Assembly (NCBI GenBank): GCA_041398785.1
Contig: JAWKUA010000043.1
Coordinates: 1-29,121 of the forward strand
From: Planctomycetaceae bacterium
Lineage (GTDB): Bacteria; Planctomycetota; Planctomycetia; Planctomycetales; Planctomycetaceae
DNA length: 29,121 bases
Direction: 5' to 3'
Part shown: positions 1 to 8,963 of the stretch, in pieces
Layout of the letters: every line of letters starts with the position of its first letter
How positions within the stretch are numbered: position 1 is the stretch's first letter
Notes under the pieces: model-generated
Databases searched by the model: none
What the model saw: only the letters and a program-made list of their open reading frames with translations
Told to the model about the DNA's origin: nothing
Program-made: the position numbers and the translations under genes

Positions 1-1
1 C

Positions 2-1273
2 AGCGGACGTGCTTATTCTGACTTCGCAATCTTCTATCGGGTCAATGCGTTGTCGCGGTCCTTTGAAACGGCGCTGTCTCGGCATGGCGTGCCGTTTCAG
101 GTCGCGGCCGGATATTCCTTTTACGAGCGAGCCGAAATCCGTGATCTGGTGGGATATCTGCGACTGATCGAAAATCCGGCCGACGCGTCGGCTCTGGAAC
201 GTATCATCAACCGCCCGGCTCGCGGCATCGGTGACAAGACACTGGAACGGCTGCGCAGCTTTGCGTCGAAACACGGCATCACGGTGTTCGAAGCCGCCGA
301 CCGGTGCGACGAAGTGCCTTCGCTGACAGGCCGTGCTCGCAAAGCGCTGGCTGCGTTTGTCGACCTGATTACCCGCCTGAATGAACGTTCGTCCGAAAAG
401 GACATCGCCGGACTGATCCGCCAGTTGATCGCGGAAATCAACTATCTGTCACTGTGGAAGGATGATTACGACGAGGTCGATCAGGACCGCGCGGCCAACG
501 TTCATGAACTGATCAACGCCGCTCGCCAGTACGAAGAACAGCAAACCGCCGACGATGAGGTTCCGTCGCTGCAGGGATTTTTGGAACTCGCCAGCCTGAC
601 CAGCGAAGCTGACAGCGTTGATGAGTCCCGCGGTTCCGTCACACTGATGACGATGCACGCCGCCAAGGGGCTGGAGTTTCCCGTGGTCTACATTGTCGGC
701 CTGGAAAACGGTCTGATTCCGCACGAACGAGCCGTGCGGGACGGTGATCCGTCCAGCTTTCAGGAAGAACGCCGTCTGCTGTACGTCGGAGTCACGCGGG
801 CGATGCAGCAGCTTTTTCTGACGTCGACCCGCGAACGCGACTATCGAGGGACCCGGCGCACAACCATCAGAAGCCCGTTCGCTTCCGAATTGGTGCTGGA
901 CGTGGTCTGCGAAGATGACCTGTCGATGCTTCCGCCTCCGGTGATCAGGAATGCCGACGAGCGACTTCAGAAAGCCCGCGAACGTTACCGCAACTCGCGG
1001 CACTCGGCTCAACCGGGGCTGATGTCCGCCGCGGATCTGGAACGCCGGCTCTCCATCAGCGCCGACACCACCCTTGCCGACACGGCCAGTACCGACAACG
1101 GCGGGTTTTCGTCGGGAATGACGGTTCGGCACCCTCGGTACGGTCGCGGAATTGTCGTCGACGCGTCGGGCGGTTCCGGACGAGGAACCGTCACGGTTGA
1201 ATTTGAACGGGACGGTCGCCGGGAAACCTTCGTCGCCGCACGCTGCCCGCTGCAGCCGATCGGAACGGAGTGA
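2..1273 (+). CDS. uvrD: ATP-dependent DNA helicase UvrD/PcrA, C-terminal part (5' end outside window)
   Basis: This is an SF1A 3'-5' helicase of the UvrD/PcrA/Rep group, acting in nucleotide-excision repair, mismatch repair and clearing of replication forks. The open frame continues upstream of the window edge (codons from base 2 read SGRAYSDFAIFYRVNALSRS), so the TTG at 50 is not the real start and the N-terminal Walker A half is missing. Visible parts are domain 2B (residues AGYSFYERAEIRDLVGYLRL), motif V (TMHAAKGLEFPVVYIVG) and motif VI (EERRLLYVGVTRA) with its catalytic Arg. The last about 45 residues (VRHPRYGRGIVV...VTVEF) match the PcrA/UvrD C-terminal Tudor-like domain that contacts RNA polymerase, which favours UvrD/PcrA over Rep. 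The gene ends 209 bp before thiC. Confidence 0.95.
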   Translation, partial: SGRAYSDFAIFYRVNALSRSFETALSRHGVPFQVAAGYSFYERAEIRDLVGYLRLIENPADASALERIINRPARGIGDKTLERLRSFASKHGITVFEAADRCDEVPSLTGRARKALAAFVDLITRLNERSSEKDIAGLIRQLIAEINYLSLWKDDYDEVDQDRAANVHELINAARQYEEQQTADDEVPSLQGFLELASLTSEADSVDESRGSVTLMTMHAAKGLEFPVVYIVGLENGLIPHERAVRDGDPSSFQEERRLLYVGVTRAMQQLFLTSTRERDYRGTRRTTIRSPFASELVLDVVCEDDLSMLPPPVIRNADERLQKARERYRNSRHSAQPGLMSAADLERRLSISADTTLADTASTDNGGFSSGMTVRHPRYGRGIVVDASGGSGRGTVTVEFERDGRRETFVAARCPLQPIGTE

Positions 1274-1482
1274 GCGGCTTCCGGCCCGCTCGTTGCAAAT
1301 CGAGTTGGTCCGACTACGATGGGCGGCGGTTGCCGAATCTGACTCGATTCCGCAGTGGCCGGAGGCCTGGTCGCCGGACTCGCCCGACTTTTCCACACTT
1401 CAAAACGGTTCCCGCGAAGATCGACTTCCGGCGAATCCGCCGACTCCGTTTGTCGCTTGAAAGAACGCAGAAGGATCTTGCA

Positions 1483-3288
1483 ATGAGTATCGATCACATC
1501 GCCCGGGCTCAGGTATTCCTGCCGGTTATCGAAGCCGCCGACCCCGGCAGCACCGGCGCCGGAACGACTCCCGGTAGTTTCTCCGCCGCGCCGCGGATTG
1601 CTCCCGGACGCGCCGGAGCGATGACGTTTTCGTCCCGCGATACACCGGGAATGCCGGGGCCGTCAGACAAGACCGCGTGGGACTTCATGCCGACGGACTG
1701 GTCGCTGAAACCGGGATTCGAAAACGACTACGAACGCGCCGACGCATGGCAGCCGCCGGCCGGATTTGAACCGGTCACGCAACTGGAGTCTGCTCGCCGC
1801 GGAATCATCACGCCGGAAATGCTGCGAGTCGCCGACCGGGAAAGTCACCTTTCGCCGGAACAGGTTCGGGACGAAGTCGCGGCCGGACGAATGGTCATTC
1901 CGGCAAACAGAAATCACCTGAAGTTCAATCTCGATCCGATGGGCATCGGCCGCGCGTCGAAAACGAAGATCAACGCCAATATGGGAGCCTCCCCGGTTTC
2001 GTCCGGCACCGACGAAGAGGTCGAAAAGCTGCACTGGGCCGAACGCTGGGGAGCCGACACGGTGATGGATCTGTCGACCGGCGGAGACCTGGACGCCTGC
2101 CGCGAAGCCATCATCGAAAACAGCACTGTCCCGATCGGCACGGTACCGATTTATTCGATGATCATCGGCCGCAAAATCGAAGACCTCGACGCGGAAATGA
2201 TCCTCGCCACTCTGCGCCACCAGGCTCAGCAGGGCGTCGACTACTTCACAATTCATGCGGGAGTGCTGAAGGAACACCTGGAACATGTTCGCGATCGCCT
2301 GATCGGCATCGTCAGCCGCGGCGGTTCGCTGCTGGCGAAGTGGATGATCCATCACGACCAGCAAAACCCCATGTACACGCTGTGGGAAGACATCTGCGAC
2401 GTGATGCGAGTCCACGACGTGACCTTCAGCATCGGAGACGGACTGCGTCCCGGGGGACTGGCCGACGCGACCGACGTTGCTCAGCTTGCCGAACTGTCGG
2501 CTCTGGGAGAACTCACGGAACGAGCCTGGCGGAAGGGTGTGCAGGTCATGATCGAAGGGCCAGGCCATGTCCCGCTGGATCAGATCGAATTCAACATGAA
2601 GCTGCAGCGGCGACTGTGCCACGGTGCGCCGTTTTATGTGCTCGGCCCGCTGGTGACTGACATGTTTCCAGGCTACGACCACATCACAAGCTGCATCGGA
2701 GCCACCAGTGCCGCGTGGCACGGAGCCAGCATGCTGTGCTACGTGACTCCCAAGGAACACCTCGGTCTGCCGAAGAAGGACGACGTCAAGCAGGGCTGCA
2801 TCGCGTACAAGATCGCCGCGCATTCCGCCGACGTCGCTCTGGGAATCCCCGGTTCCCGAGACCGCGACGACGAACTGACCCGCGCGCGAGCGGCGCTGAA
2901 CTGGGAGAAACACTTCGAACTGAGCTTCGATCCGGACACCGCGCGAGCCTATCACGACGAAGACCTGGACGTCGACACCGACTTCTGCGCGATGTGCGGC
3001 CACGACTGGTGCAGCGTCCGTATCAGCAAGGAAATCCAGCAGTTCGCCAGCGGCAAGTCAGATCAATATCAGTGGGACAAAGCCAAAGTCACTGACGCAC
3101 TGACGCCCGAGCAAAAGGAAATCCTGGAAAAACGGGGAGTGCTCAGTCCGGAAGACATCCACCGCCTGGCGACAAAGACCCGCAAAGGCATGCACGCCGA
3201 CGAAGCCAGGGCCGCCTGCCACAGCGACGTCACCGACGCCGAGAAAGCTCGCCAACTGCAGATCGTCGAACTGGGTACCGGCGCGTAG
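1483..3288 (+). CDS. thiC: Phosphomethylpyrimidine synthase ThiC
   Basis: Radical-SAM enzyme that converts 5-aminoimidazole ribotide to hydroxymethylpyrimidine phosphate in thiamine synthesis; cytoplasmic. The open frame extends upstream to 1270, but the ATG at 1483 (MSIDHIARAQ) is preferred because AAGGA lies about 8 bases before it and the upstream stretch overlaps the helicase stop and does not look like protein. The predicted length is 601 aa, usual for ThiC. Family stretches such as RNHLKFNLDPMGIG, DLSTGGDL, HAGVLKEHL, EGPGHVPLDQIE and GPLVTDMFPGYDHITSCIGA are intact. The C-terminal non-canonical cluster motif CX2CX4C is C502, C505, C510. No TPP riboswitch could be recognised in the 209-bp leader. 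The gene is convergent with cysK, with a 37-bp gap. Confidence 0.97.
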   Translation: MSIDHIARAQVFLPVIEAADPGSTGAGTTPGSFSAAPRIAPGRAGAMTFSSRDTPGMPGPSDKTAWDFMPTDWSLKPGFENDYERADAWQPPAGFEPVTQLESARRGIITPEMLRVADRESHLSPEQVRDEVAAGRMVIPANRNHLKFNLDPMGIGRASKTKINANMGASPVSSGTDEEVEKLHWAERWGADTVMDLSTGGDLDACREAIIENSTVPIGTVPIYSMIIGRKIEDLDAEMILATLRHQAQQGVDYFTIHAGVLKEHLEHVRDRLIGIVSRGGSLLAKWMIHHDQQNPMYTLWEDICDVMRVHDVTFSIGDGLRPGGLADATDVAQLAELSALGELTERAWRKGVQVMIEGPGHVPLDQIEFNMKLQRRLCHGAPFYVLGPLVTDMFPGYDHITSCIGATSAAWHGASMLCYVTPKEHLGLPKKDDVKQGCIAYKIAAHSADVALGIPGSRDRDDELTRARAALNWEKHFELSFDPDTARAYHDEDLDVDTDFCAMCGHDWCSVRISKEIQQFASGKSDQYQWDKAKVTDALTPEQKEILEKRGVLSPEDIHRLATKTRKGMHADEARAACHSDVTDAEKARQLQIVELGTGA

Positions 3289-3325
3289 GCGTGCCGAAAA
3301 ACGCGATGCCGTGGAAGGCTGCGGG

Positions 3326-4264
3326 TCAGGACACTTCCCGAGCGTACTCGAACATCGGAGTCGACAGGTAGCGTTCACCGGAGTCCGGCAGAATGACAAC
3401 GATGTTCTTGCCGGCGTTTTCGGGGCGAGCCGCGACTTTCAGCGCCGCGGCCATCGCGGCGCCGCAACTGATGCCGCAGATGATGCCTTCTTCGCGGGCA
3501 ATTCGCGGAGCCATCTCGATCGCTTCTTCACCGCTGACCTGGACGACTTCGTCGATCAGGCTGGTGTCGCAGTTTTGAGGAATGAAGCCGGCTCCGATTC
3601 CCTGAATGGGATGTTTGCCGGGTTCACCGCCGGACAGCACGGGACTGGTCGTCGGCTCAACGGCGATGCTTTTGACAGGCAGGCCTTTTTCCTGTTTCAG
3701 ATAGCGGCTGACTCCCGTGATTGTGCCGCCCGTGCCGACCCCCGCGACGAAGATGTCTACCTTGCCTTCAGTGTCCTCGAAGATCTCGGGGCCGGTGGTT
3801 CTGAAGTGAATCGCGGGATTCGCGGGATTGTTGAACTGCTGCGGCATGAAGAAGTTGTCCTGCTCCGCCAGCTCCGTGGCCTTGTTGATGGCACCCTTCA
3901 TGCCTTCGGCGCCGGGAGTCAGGATCAGGTTGGCTCCGAACGCCTTCAGCATCATGCGGCGTTCGACGGACATCGTGTCGGGCATCGTCAGAGTCAGCTT
4001 GTATCCGCGAGCAGCACAGACGAATGCCAGAGCGATCCCCGTGTTGCCGCTGGTCGGTTCGACAACTTCCATCCCCGGCTTCAGAGCGCCGCGTTCTTCG
4101 GCATCCCAGATCATCGACGCTCCGATGCGGCACTTCACACTGTACGCGGGATTGCGGCCTTCGATTTTTGCAAGGACGTTGGCTTTCAGACCGCTGGACA
4201 GCCGGTTGATGCGGACCAGTGGAGTACGGCCAATGGAATACGTGTTGTCTGCCAGGATCGCCAT
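3326..4264 (-). CDS. cysK: Cysteine synthase A (O-acetylserine sulfhydrylase)
   Basis: PLP enzyme that makes L-cysteine from O-acetylserine and sulfide; cytoplasmic, usually a dimer. The start at 4264 (MAILADNTYSIGRTPLVRI) has AGAAAGGAAG just upstream and gives 312 aa, the usual family length. A longer frame to 4372 exists but adds sequence without family resemblance. The PLP lysine is K44 in NPAYSVKCRIG, the substrate loop TSGNTGIA is at about 71-78, the phosphate-binding GTGGT is near 177, and the C-terminal part has GISCGAAMAAALKVA and ILPDSGERYLST. The run SVKCRIGASMIWDAE and the match over the whole length make CysK more likely than CysM or cystathionine beta-synthase. There is no CBS domain. 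Convergent with thiC; its upstream spacer carries a strong hairpin at 4489-4522. Confidence 0.96.
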   Translation of the reverse strand: MAILADNTYSIGRTPLVRINRLSSGLKANVLAKIEGRNPAYSVKCRIGASMIWDAEERGALKPGMEVVEPTSGNTGIALAFVCAARGYKLTLTMPDTMSVERRMMLKAFGANLILTPGAEGMKGAINKATELAEQDNFFMPQQFNNPANPAIHFRTTGPEIFEDTEGKVDIFVAGVGTGGTITGVSRYLKQEKGLPVKSIAVEPTTSPVLSGGEPGKHPIQGIGAGFIPQNCDTSLIDEVVQVSGEEAIEMAPRIAREEGIICGISCGAAMAAALKVAARPENAGKNIVVILPDSGERYLSTPMFEYAREVS

Positions 4265-4810
4265 GCGACTTCCTTTCTGATCTGTCGGCTCAAGTGTCTC
4301 GGATCGAACTTTTTGACCCCAAAGCGTTGCGGAGCAGGCCGTTTTACCGGCCACATCACTCCCTGACGACATGGGTCGCCGCGTCGTTGTGTGTGACTTC
4401 AGGTGGGCAACACCATACTTTGCATATCGCTTGCTGTCGACGCAACGCGACTATGCAGGTCCTGTCCCTTTGTCCGTCCGCTCGTCCGTTCTCGTTCCAG
4501 GGCAAGAGCCCTGGAACGAGAAGGAGGATGCTGGCGAAGTTGCGGGACGCTCCCGATGAGTGCGGGTTTTCCCTGCCTTGGTAGGAATGTGTCCCGTTCG
4601 ATGCGGGTTTTCGCGGCGGGATTTCCGAAATAAGCAAATACCCGCTGCGTGCAATCCCCCAGCTTTTTCCCGGTGGAGACCTGTCGCAAGCGAACCTACT
4701 GAGTGGATATGCCCGAGATTTCCGGCAGTCACTGCCGAAAAACCCAGGGGAAACGGTCTCGGAAGGTTCTTTTGACCGGCAGGTTCACCGGACACGAGTC
4801 CTCGCCGAAG
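4265..4810. other. Gene-free spacer between cysK start and PDZ gene end
   Basis: About 546 bases with no convincing gene; short frames on both strands here are not supported by composition or family. It should hold the cysK promoter (minus strand), but no clear -35/-10 pair was identified. Notable items are the long hairpin at 4489-4522, a near-perfect 15-bp palindrome at 4723-4737 (CGGCAGT C ACTGCCG) followed by five A on the plus strand, and the word TGCGGGTTTTC occurring twice (near 4560 and 4602), suggesting an old duplicated intergenic element. Confidence 0.6.
4489..4522. repeat. REP-like hairpin, 15-bp stem, 4-base loop
   Basis: The arms 4489-4503 (TTCTCGTTCCAGGGC) and 4508-4522 are perfect reverse complements around the loop AAGA. 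There is no T tract on either side, so a simple intrinsic terminator is unlikely, though it could stop or stabilise the transcript arriving from the PDZ gene. Words of the type CGTTCCAGGGC/GCCCTGGAACG are known as dispersed intergenic palindromes in several bacterial groups; membership here is inferred from resemblance only. Confidence 0.75.
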
Positions 4811-5962
4811 TCATTCGACGGGGACTTTTTTGTTGCGCGGCTCCGCATTTCCGGGCGGCTCGGCGTCATCCGGCAATGCCGGCGTCCCCGGCTCTTCGAC
4901 GGGCGGATTGATGAACTCCCGCCAGCCCTTCAGATTGACCGACACTTTCTCCGGGACCATGTTTTCCAGGTCCCCTCGCCGCGACTGTCGGAACAGCCAC
5001 TGATCCATGTGTTCGGTGAAGTTGCGAATGACGGTCACTTCCACCGTGTCACCAACGTCAAACGCCTTCAGCCGTTCAACCAGATCCTCGAAGTCCTTCA
5101 GTGGCGTGTCCCCCAGTCCGGTGATCAGGTCGCCTTCGTGCAGCCCGGCTGCGGCGGCCGAACCATTCCGTACGACTTCCATTAGCAGGCAACCGGGAAA
5201 CGCGGGCACTGGTGACGGGCGTCCGGTGATTCCCAGAGCCACTCGTCCCCGAGCGACAACACGGCCGACACCCAGCTCATTCTGAAGCTGCTGAATATCG
5301 GCTTCCGCAAGCGTGTGGCCGTCAATCACAAAGACTCCCAGGCCAAGCTGCATGCCCTGCGGCCTGATGAGCGACGTCATCCGCCGGAACTGCCGCAGCC
5401 CTTCGCTTCCGCCGGTATAGTCTTCAGTCAGAAAGACCTTCAGTTCGTCGTTCTGGAACTGAGGCAGCATGCCGCCGAACCGGACGCCGCCGAACGGTGC
5501 CGGCCGGCGGGCCGTTTCCCGCTGAATGAGGGAACCGAGCGATTCGAGCTCCGCGGCGGCCAGGTTGACGCGAGTCTTCCAGTTTCGGTCCAGGCAATCC
5601 TTAGCCCCCTCCGCGACCAGCAGGCGATCGGACGCGCACAGCGATTCCAAAGCCTCCGACGCTGCATGAACGGCGTCCGGATCTTCGGACAGATAACGCA
5701 GTTCCAGAATTTCCAGCAGTCTGGCAGCGACTTCGGCGCTGGGATGACTGTCGGCCAGTTCCGCGATCTTTGCGATATCCTCCGTGTTCACCGACTGCAA
5801 TTGCCGGGACGCGGCCAGTCGAACGGCGAAGGCTGCGTCATCCAGGTCGGCGACGAGTGCCCGAATTTTGCCATCGGCGGAAGCAGATTCACCGGCGCCG
5901 GCAGTACCGGTGCAGCACAGCAGCAGGGATACCGTCAGGATGGCTCCAGGCCATTTCGCCAT
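4811..5962 (-). CDS. Secreted PDZ-domain protein of unknown function
   Basis: Predicted exported protein of 383 aa. The start at 5962 (MAKWPGAIL) is chosen because GGAAGG lies 8 bases upstream and it is followed directly by a signal peptide (hydrophobic run ILTVSLLLCCTGTAGA, likely cut after AGA). The long frame reaching 6340 is not supported upstream of this. Residues about 30-160 are Ala/Leu/Glu-rich helices with HEAT-like spacing (DLDDAAFAVRLAASRQL, SHPSAEVAARLLEILELRYL). A PDZ domain follows at about 240-330 (LGITGRPSP...GSAAAAGLHEGDLITGLGDTPL). No protease catalytic triad is visible, so this is not DegP. The tail is Pro/Glu-rich. Role unknown; it may bind exposed C-termini of periplasmic proteins. 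Divergent from trxA. Confidence 0.8.
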   Translation of the reverse strand: MAKWPGAILTVSLLLCCTGTAGAGESASADGKIRALVADLDDAAFAVRLAASRQLQSVNTEDIAKIAELADSHPSAEVAARLLEILELRYLSEDPDAVHAASEALESLCASDRLLVAEGAKDCLDRNWKTRVNLAAAELESLGSLIQRETARRPAPFGGVRFGGMLPQFQNDELKVFLTEDYTGGSEGLRQFRRMTSLIRPQGMQLGLGVFVIDGHTLAEADIQQLQNELGVGRVVARGRVALGITGRPSPVPAFPGCLLMEVVRNGSAAAAGLHEGDLITGLGDTPLKDFEDLVERLKAFDVGDTVEVTVIRNFTEHMDQWLFRQSRRGDLENMVPEKVSVNLKGWREFINPPVEEPGTPALPDDAEPPGNAEPRNKKVPVE

Positions 5963-6372
5963 GGTCATGACCTTCCGCGGACAGCTTTTGGAGATACGGG
6001 AGCGACTGCCCGGTACGCCCGCAAACCTGCAGGAATCCGGCGACATCGCCGCCATTGTCGCGGCGTCGCGAAACCGGTTCAAGACCAGCGCGGGAATACC
6101 GCGTTGCGCAGTTTCTGCCGGTTTGCGGGGCATGTCCGCAGCGTCGATCACGCGTTGACAGTCTTTCGCCGTTGTTCGATACTCTGCCACCAAATTCCGC
6201 TTGAAAAAAACGGCGATTGCGCGAAATTCCGTTCGGCCACTGTGTTGCTCGGGCGGGACGAGGACCCGGTCGGAGTGCCGGCCATGTAAGGATTTGCGCC
6301 GGCAGACGTCACAAGTCTGGCAATTCGCGGTTGTTGACAATCAATTTCACAGCATTCAGGAACACGAAACTC
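5963..6372. other. Divergent spacer between PDZ gene and trxA
   Basis: About 410 bases between two divergent starts, so it must carry both promoters, but no convincing promoter pair or operator was identified. A TTGTTGACAATC word lies about 40 bases before the trxA start and resembles a -35 box, without a good -10 at the right distance. Reading frames through this stretch lack protein-like composition and are treated as chance. Confidence 0.5.
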
Positions 6373-6702
6373 ATGGCAGGAAACCTTCACGAATTCACGG
6401 ATGCGAACTTTGAACAGGAAGTGCTGCAGGCTTCAGAACCGGTCCTTGTCGACTTCTGGGCTCCGTGGTGTGGTCCGTGCCGGATGCTGATGCCGACGGT
6501 TGAAGAACTGGCGTCGGAGTACGCCGGGAAAGTGAAGATCGGCAAGGTGAACACTGACGAGAACCAGCAAACCGCGGCAGGTTATGCAATCACCAGCATC
6601 CCCACAGTGATGCTGTTCAAGAACGGTGAGATGGTGGACAAGGTGGTCGGCGCTCCACCGAAACAGCATTTTGTGAAGATGCTTGACGGAGCCATGAGTT
6701 AG
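6373..6702 (+). CDS. trxA: Thioredoxin
   Basis: Small dithiol oxidoreductase that reduces disulfides of cytoplasmic proteins with electrons from thioredoxin reductase. The start at ATG 6373 (MAGNLHEFTDANF) gives 109 aa, the standard length; the frame is open further upstream but carries no thioredoxin sequence. The active site WCGPC has its cysteines at 33 and 36 within DFWAPWCGPC. The buried Asp is D27 and the cis-proline is P77 in TSIPTVMLF. There is no signal peptide, so it is cytoplasmic. The ribosome-binding site is weak (AGGAACACGAAACTC). No redox partner is encoded next to it; the downstream coiled-coil gene starts 191 bp later with its own strong ribosome-binding site. Confidence 0.96.
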   Translation: MAGNLHEFTDANFEQEVLQASEPVLVDFWAPWCGPCRMLMPTVEELASEYAGKVKIGKVNTDENQQTAAGYAITSIPTVMLFKNGEMVDKVVGAPPKQHFVKMLDGAMS

Positions 6703-6893
6703 CGAACGCGGCCACCGGCGTCGTCGCATTTGCGAGCCGCCGAACGCCGGCCACGGCTGGCGCGTCTTCGTGAGATCCGGTTCCTGCGACCGAAATTCCA
6801 GGACCGGCGGCGTGAGGGTCGCGGGAAAATTTTCGGCCGCGGCATGTCGCAGCGAAATCCGGCGAGAACTGGTTTGGGAAAGGAGTCCCGAAC

Positions 6894-8795
6894 GTGACCG
6901 ACGAAAACTCAGCACCAGCGCCGGAACGGCAGGCTACAGCGCCCGCTCCGCGCGAAGTCGGTCGGTCGTTGCCAGCGTCGGATGCCGGAACTCGCGGATT
7001 GAATCGTGTTGCGGCGATGTCATCGCAGCCGGCGGGAATCGCGGATGGTGATTCCATCCCCGCCGGAGACGTCGACGCTTTGAAGGTGCTGCTGCAGGCC
7101 AGTGCGGCGGCGGAGTCACTTCAGCAGCGCTTCGCGGAACTGCGGCAGCGCCAGGCCGAGGTGAATTCCGAACGCGCGCAACTGAGCGCAGATCGTGTCG
7201 CGTTCGAAAAGCGGGCTCGGGAATTCGCGGATCAGGTCGCTTCGGAACGCGCGGCGCAGCGCGAAGCCACAGCCGACGTGGAAAACCGCTCCCGCCAAAT
7301 CCGGCAGTTGCAGGAATCGCTGACCACGCAGCAGGAGGAACTGCAGACCGCTCGCGAAAACCTGAAGGCCGAACGTCAGCGCATGCAGGACGCGCTGACC
7401 GAAGAACTGGCTCGCGAAAAGGAATCGCTGCAGCGGCAACGCGAATCGCTCGAAGAACAGCGCCGGCAACTGACGGCTCGCACCGAACTGCTCGAAAAGC
7501 AGCACGCGGAAAAAGTGGAACACGTCCACGGCGTGCTGCAGACCGAACGCGATCAGATGCGCGACACAATTCGCGGGGAACTGACATCGGAACTGGATCA
7601 GTTGAACCGCGAAAGACTCGAATGGCAGCAGCAGCGCGAAGCTCAGCGGCTGGAAATTCAGGAAGCCACGGAAAACCTGCAGCAGCAGCGGGAACTGTTC
7701 GGCGAACAACTGGACGCGGAACAGTCGCGGCTTCGGGATGAAATCGAAAAACGCCGCCAGGCAGTGCTTGCGGAACAGAACAACCTGCAGCGCCGCTATC
7801 GCTTTCAGTTTGAGCATCTGGCCCGCGCGCGGGAAGATTTCGAACAGGAACTGCGGCAGTTACGCCGTGAACAGCAGTTGTTTCGTTCAGAACGGAAGAC
7901 ATTTGACGAACAGCACCGTCTGCGGTTTCGCCAGCTTCAGCGAATTCGATCACTGTTGCTGCAGCGCGAATCGTCCCTGTCGCGCGAACAAAAGGTCATC
8001 GACCGAAGCCGCGCGTCGGCCGGGCTGGACCTGGAACGACAAAAGGCCCGGCTGCAGGAACATCAGGACGCTGTGATGCAGGATCTGCAGTCGCGTTCGC
8101 GGCAGGTTCGCCAGCAGGAAGATCATTTTCTGGCGACCGCCCGCAAGCTGGAAGAACGTTCGCTGCATCTGCATCAACTGCGAGCTGAACTCGACGGCAA
8201 ACAGCGGGACATGCTGGAACAGCGGCTGCTGCTGGAAGAAACTCAGGCAGCCCTGAAACGCCTCGGCTCCGATCAACACGTCCGCGACGCCGTTGAACAG
8301 TCGCGGACCGACCTGCAGCAGTTCTTCGAACAACTCCACGATCAGCTTCGGTCGGAACGGCGCAAACTGGATGAGCGTGCCGCTCAACTGGCCGATCAGC
8401 AGCAGGCCTTCCGCCGCGACCGCGCGGAGCTTCAGCAGTGGTTCGAAGATCGTGAACGCGAGCTTTCGACAGTCACGCCCAGTTCTCAGGAAGCGACGCT
8501 GTCGGCTCGCGTGGCGGAACTGCAGGACGAACTGATCGCCGTTCGAAAGAAGTGGAACGCCGACCGAACGGAATCCGAAGCCAGAATCCGCGATCTGCTC
8601 GATCAATTGACCGCCGCCGAGACCACGGCGTTCAATGCGGAACCGCTTCTGCTGGCAGACGATTCCGCCGACGAACTCCTCGTCGCAGATCAGGCCGGCA
8701 CTGTTGCTGCACAAGGCAACGCAGACATCGATACCGCGGAATCGGAAGCGGCTGGCATCGACGCCGCTGACGACCACCACCGCAGCGCCGCGTGA
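6894..8795 (+). CDS. Large coiled-coil protein of unknown function
   Basis: Predicted 633-aa soluble protein. The GTG start at 6894 is fixed by GGGAAAGGAG (6876-6885), the best ribosome-binding site in the window. Residues about 1-65 are Ala/Pro-rich and disordered. From about 65 to 560 the sequence is almost uninterrupted heptad-type helix, extremely rich in Gln, Arg, Glu and Leu (for example LQQRFAELRQRQAEV, LERQKARLQEHQD), with few prolines. The last about 60 residues are acidic and Ala-rich (LLADDSADELLVADQAG). There is no signal peptide, membrane helix, Walker motif or SMC hinge, so it is not an SMC ATPase. It could be a structural scaffold or filament protein; no function can be assigned from sequence alone. 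Confidence 0.85.
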   Translation: MTDENSAPAPERQATAPAPREVGRSLPASDAGTRGLNRVAAMSSQPAGIADGDSIPAGDVDALKVLLQASAAAESLQQRFAELRQRQAEVNSERAQLSADRVAFEKRAREFADQVASERAAQREATADVENRSRQIRQLQESLTTQQEELQTARENLKAERQRMQDALTEELAREKESLQRQRESLEEQRRQLTARTELLEKQHAEKVEHVHGVLQTERDQMRDTIRGELTSELDQLNRERLEWQQQREAQRLEIQEATENLQQQRELFGEQLDAEQSRLRDEIEKRRQAVLAEQNNLQRRYRFQFEHLARAREDFEQELRQLRREQQLFRSERKTFDEQHRLRFRQLQRIRSLLLQRESSLSREQKVIDRSRASAGLDLERQKARLQEHQDAVMQDLQSRSRQVRQQEDHFLATARKLEERSLHLHQLRAELDGKQRDMLEQRLLLEETQAALKRLGSDQHVRDAVEQSRTDLQQFFEQLHDQLRSERRKLDERAAQLADQQQAFRRDRAELQQWFEDRERELSTVTPSSQEATLSARVAELQDELIAVRKKWNADRTESEARIRDLLDQLTAAETTAFNAEPLLLADDSADELLVADQAGTVAAQGNADIDTAESEAAGIDAADDHHRSAA

Positions 8796-8925
8796 TTTGG
8801 CGCCGGAGTCCCCGTCCGCGCCAACTGTGCTACGATGCATCCGGCCGTCGAGTGCTCGTCGTACTATCGGCGTGCGGGTTCCAGCCATGCACTCCACCGC
8901 GCCCCAGTCACCGACCCGCGTATTG

Positions 8926-8948
8926 CTGACACCTGACAACTGACAACC
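8926..8948 (+). repeat. Short CTGACA-type tandem repeat before antiporter gene
   Basis: Three imperfect units (CTGACAC, CTGACAA, CTGACAA) followed by CC end 15 bases before the GTG of the antiporter gene. It is the same heptad family as the longer array at 17819-17851 in front of asnB. There is no Shine-Dalgarno sequence between the repeat and the start codon. Confidence 0.6.
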
Positions 8949-8963
8949 GAAACCCGTTCCGTC

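Noticed and set aside
449..1396. Long minus-strand frame of 315 codons
   Set aside because: It is antisense to the well-supported UvrD helicase and has no recognisable domain.
1274..1482. Possible TPP riboswitch in the thiC leader
   Set aside because: Neither the CTGAGA box nor the conserved ACCTGA-type 3' core could be found by eye.
1270..1482. N-terminal extension of ThiC
   Set aside because: It overlaps the helicase stop, is Arg-rich with no ThiC resemblance, and the ATG at 1483 has a ribosome-binding site.
4723..4737. Intrinsic terminator for the PDZ gene
   Set aside because: The palindrome has a single central base and the A tract would be a T tract on the wrong side for the minus-strand transcript.
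5963..6340. Upstream part of the PDZ protein frame
   Set aside because: A clear signal peptide and ribosome-binding site place the start at 5962; the upstream peptide is not protein-like.
8797..8824. Terminator after the coiled-coil gene
   Set aside because: Only a 7-bp stem (TTGGCGC/GCGCCAA) with a 14-base loop and no T tract.
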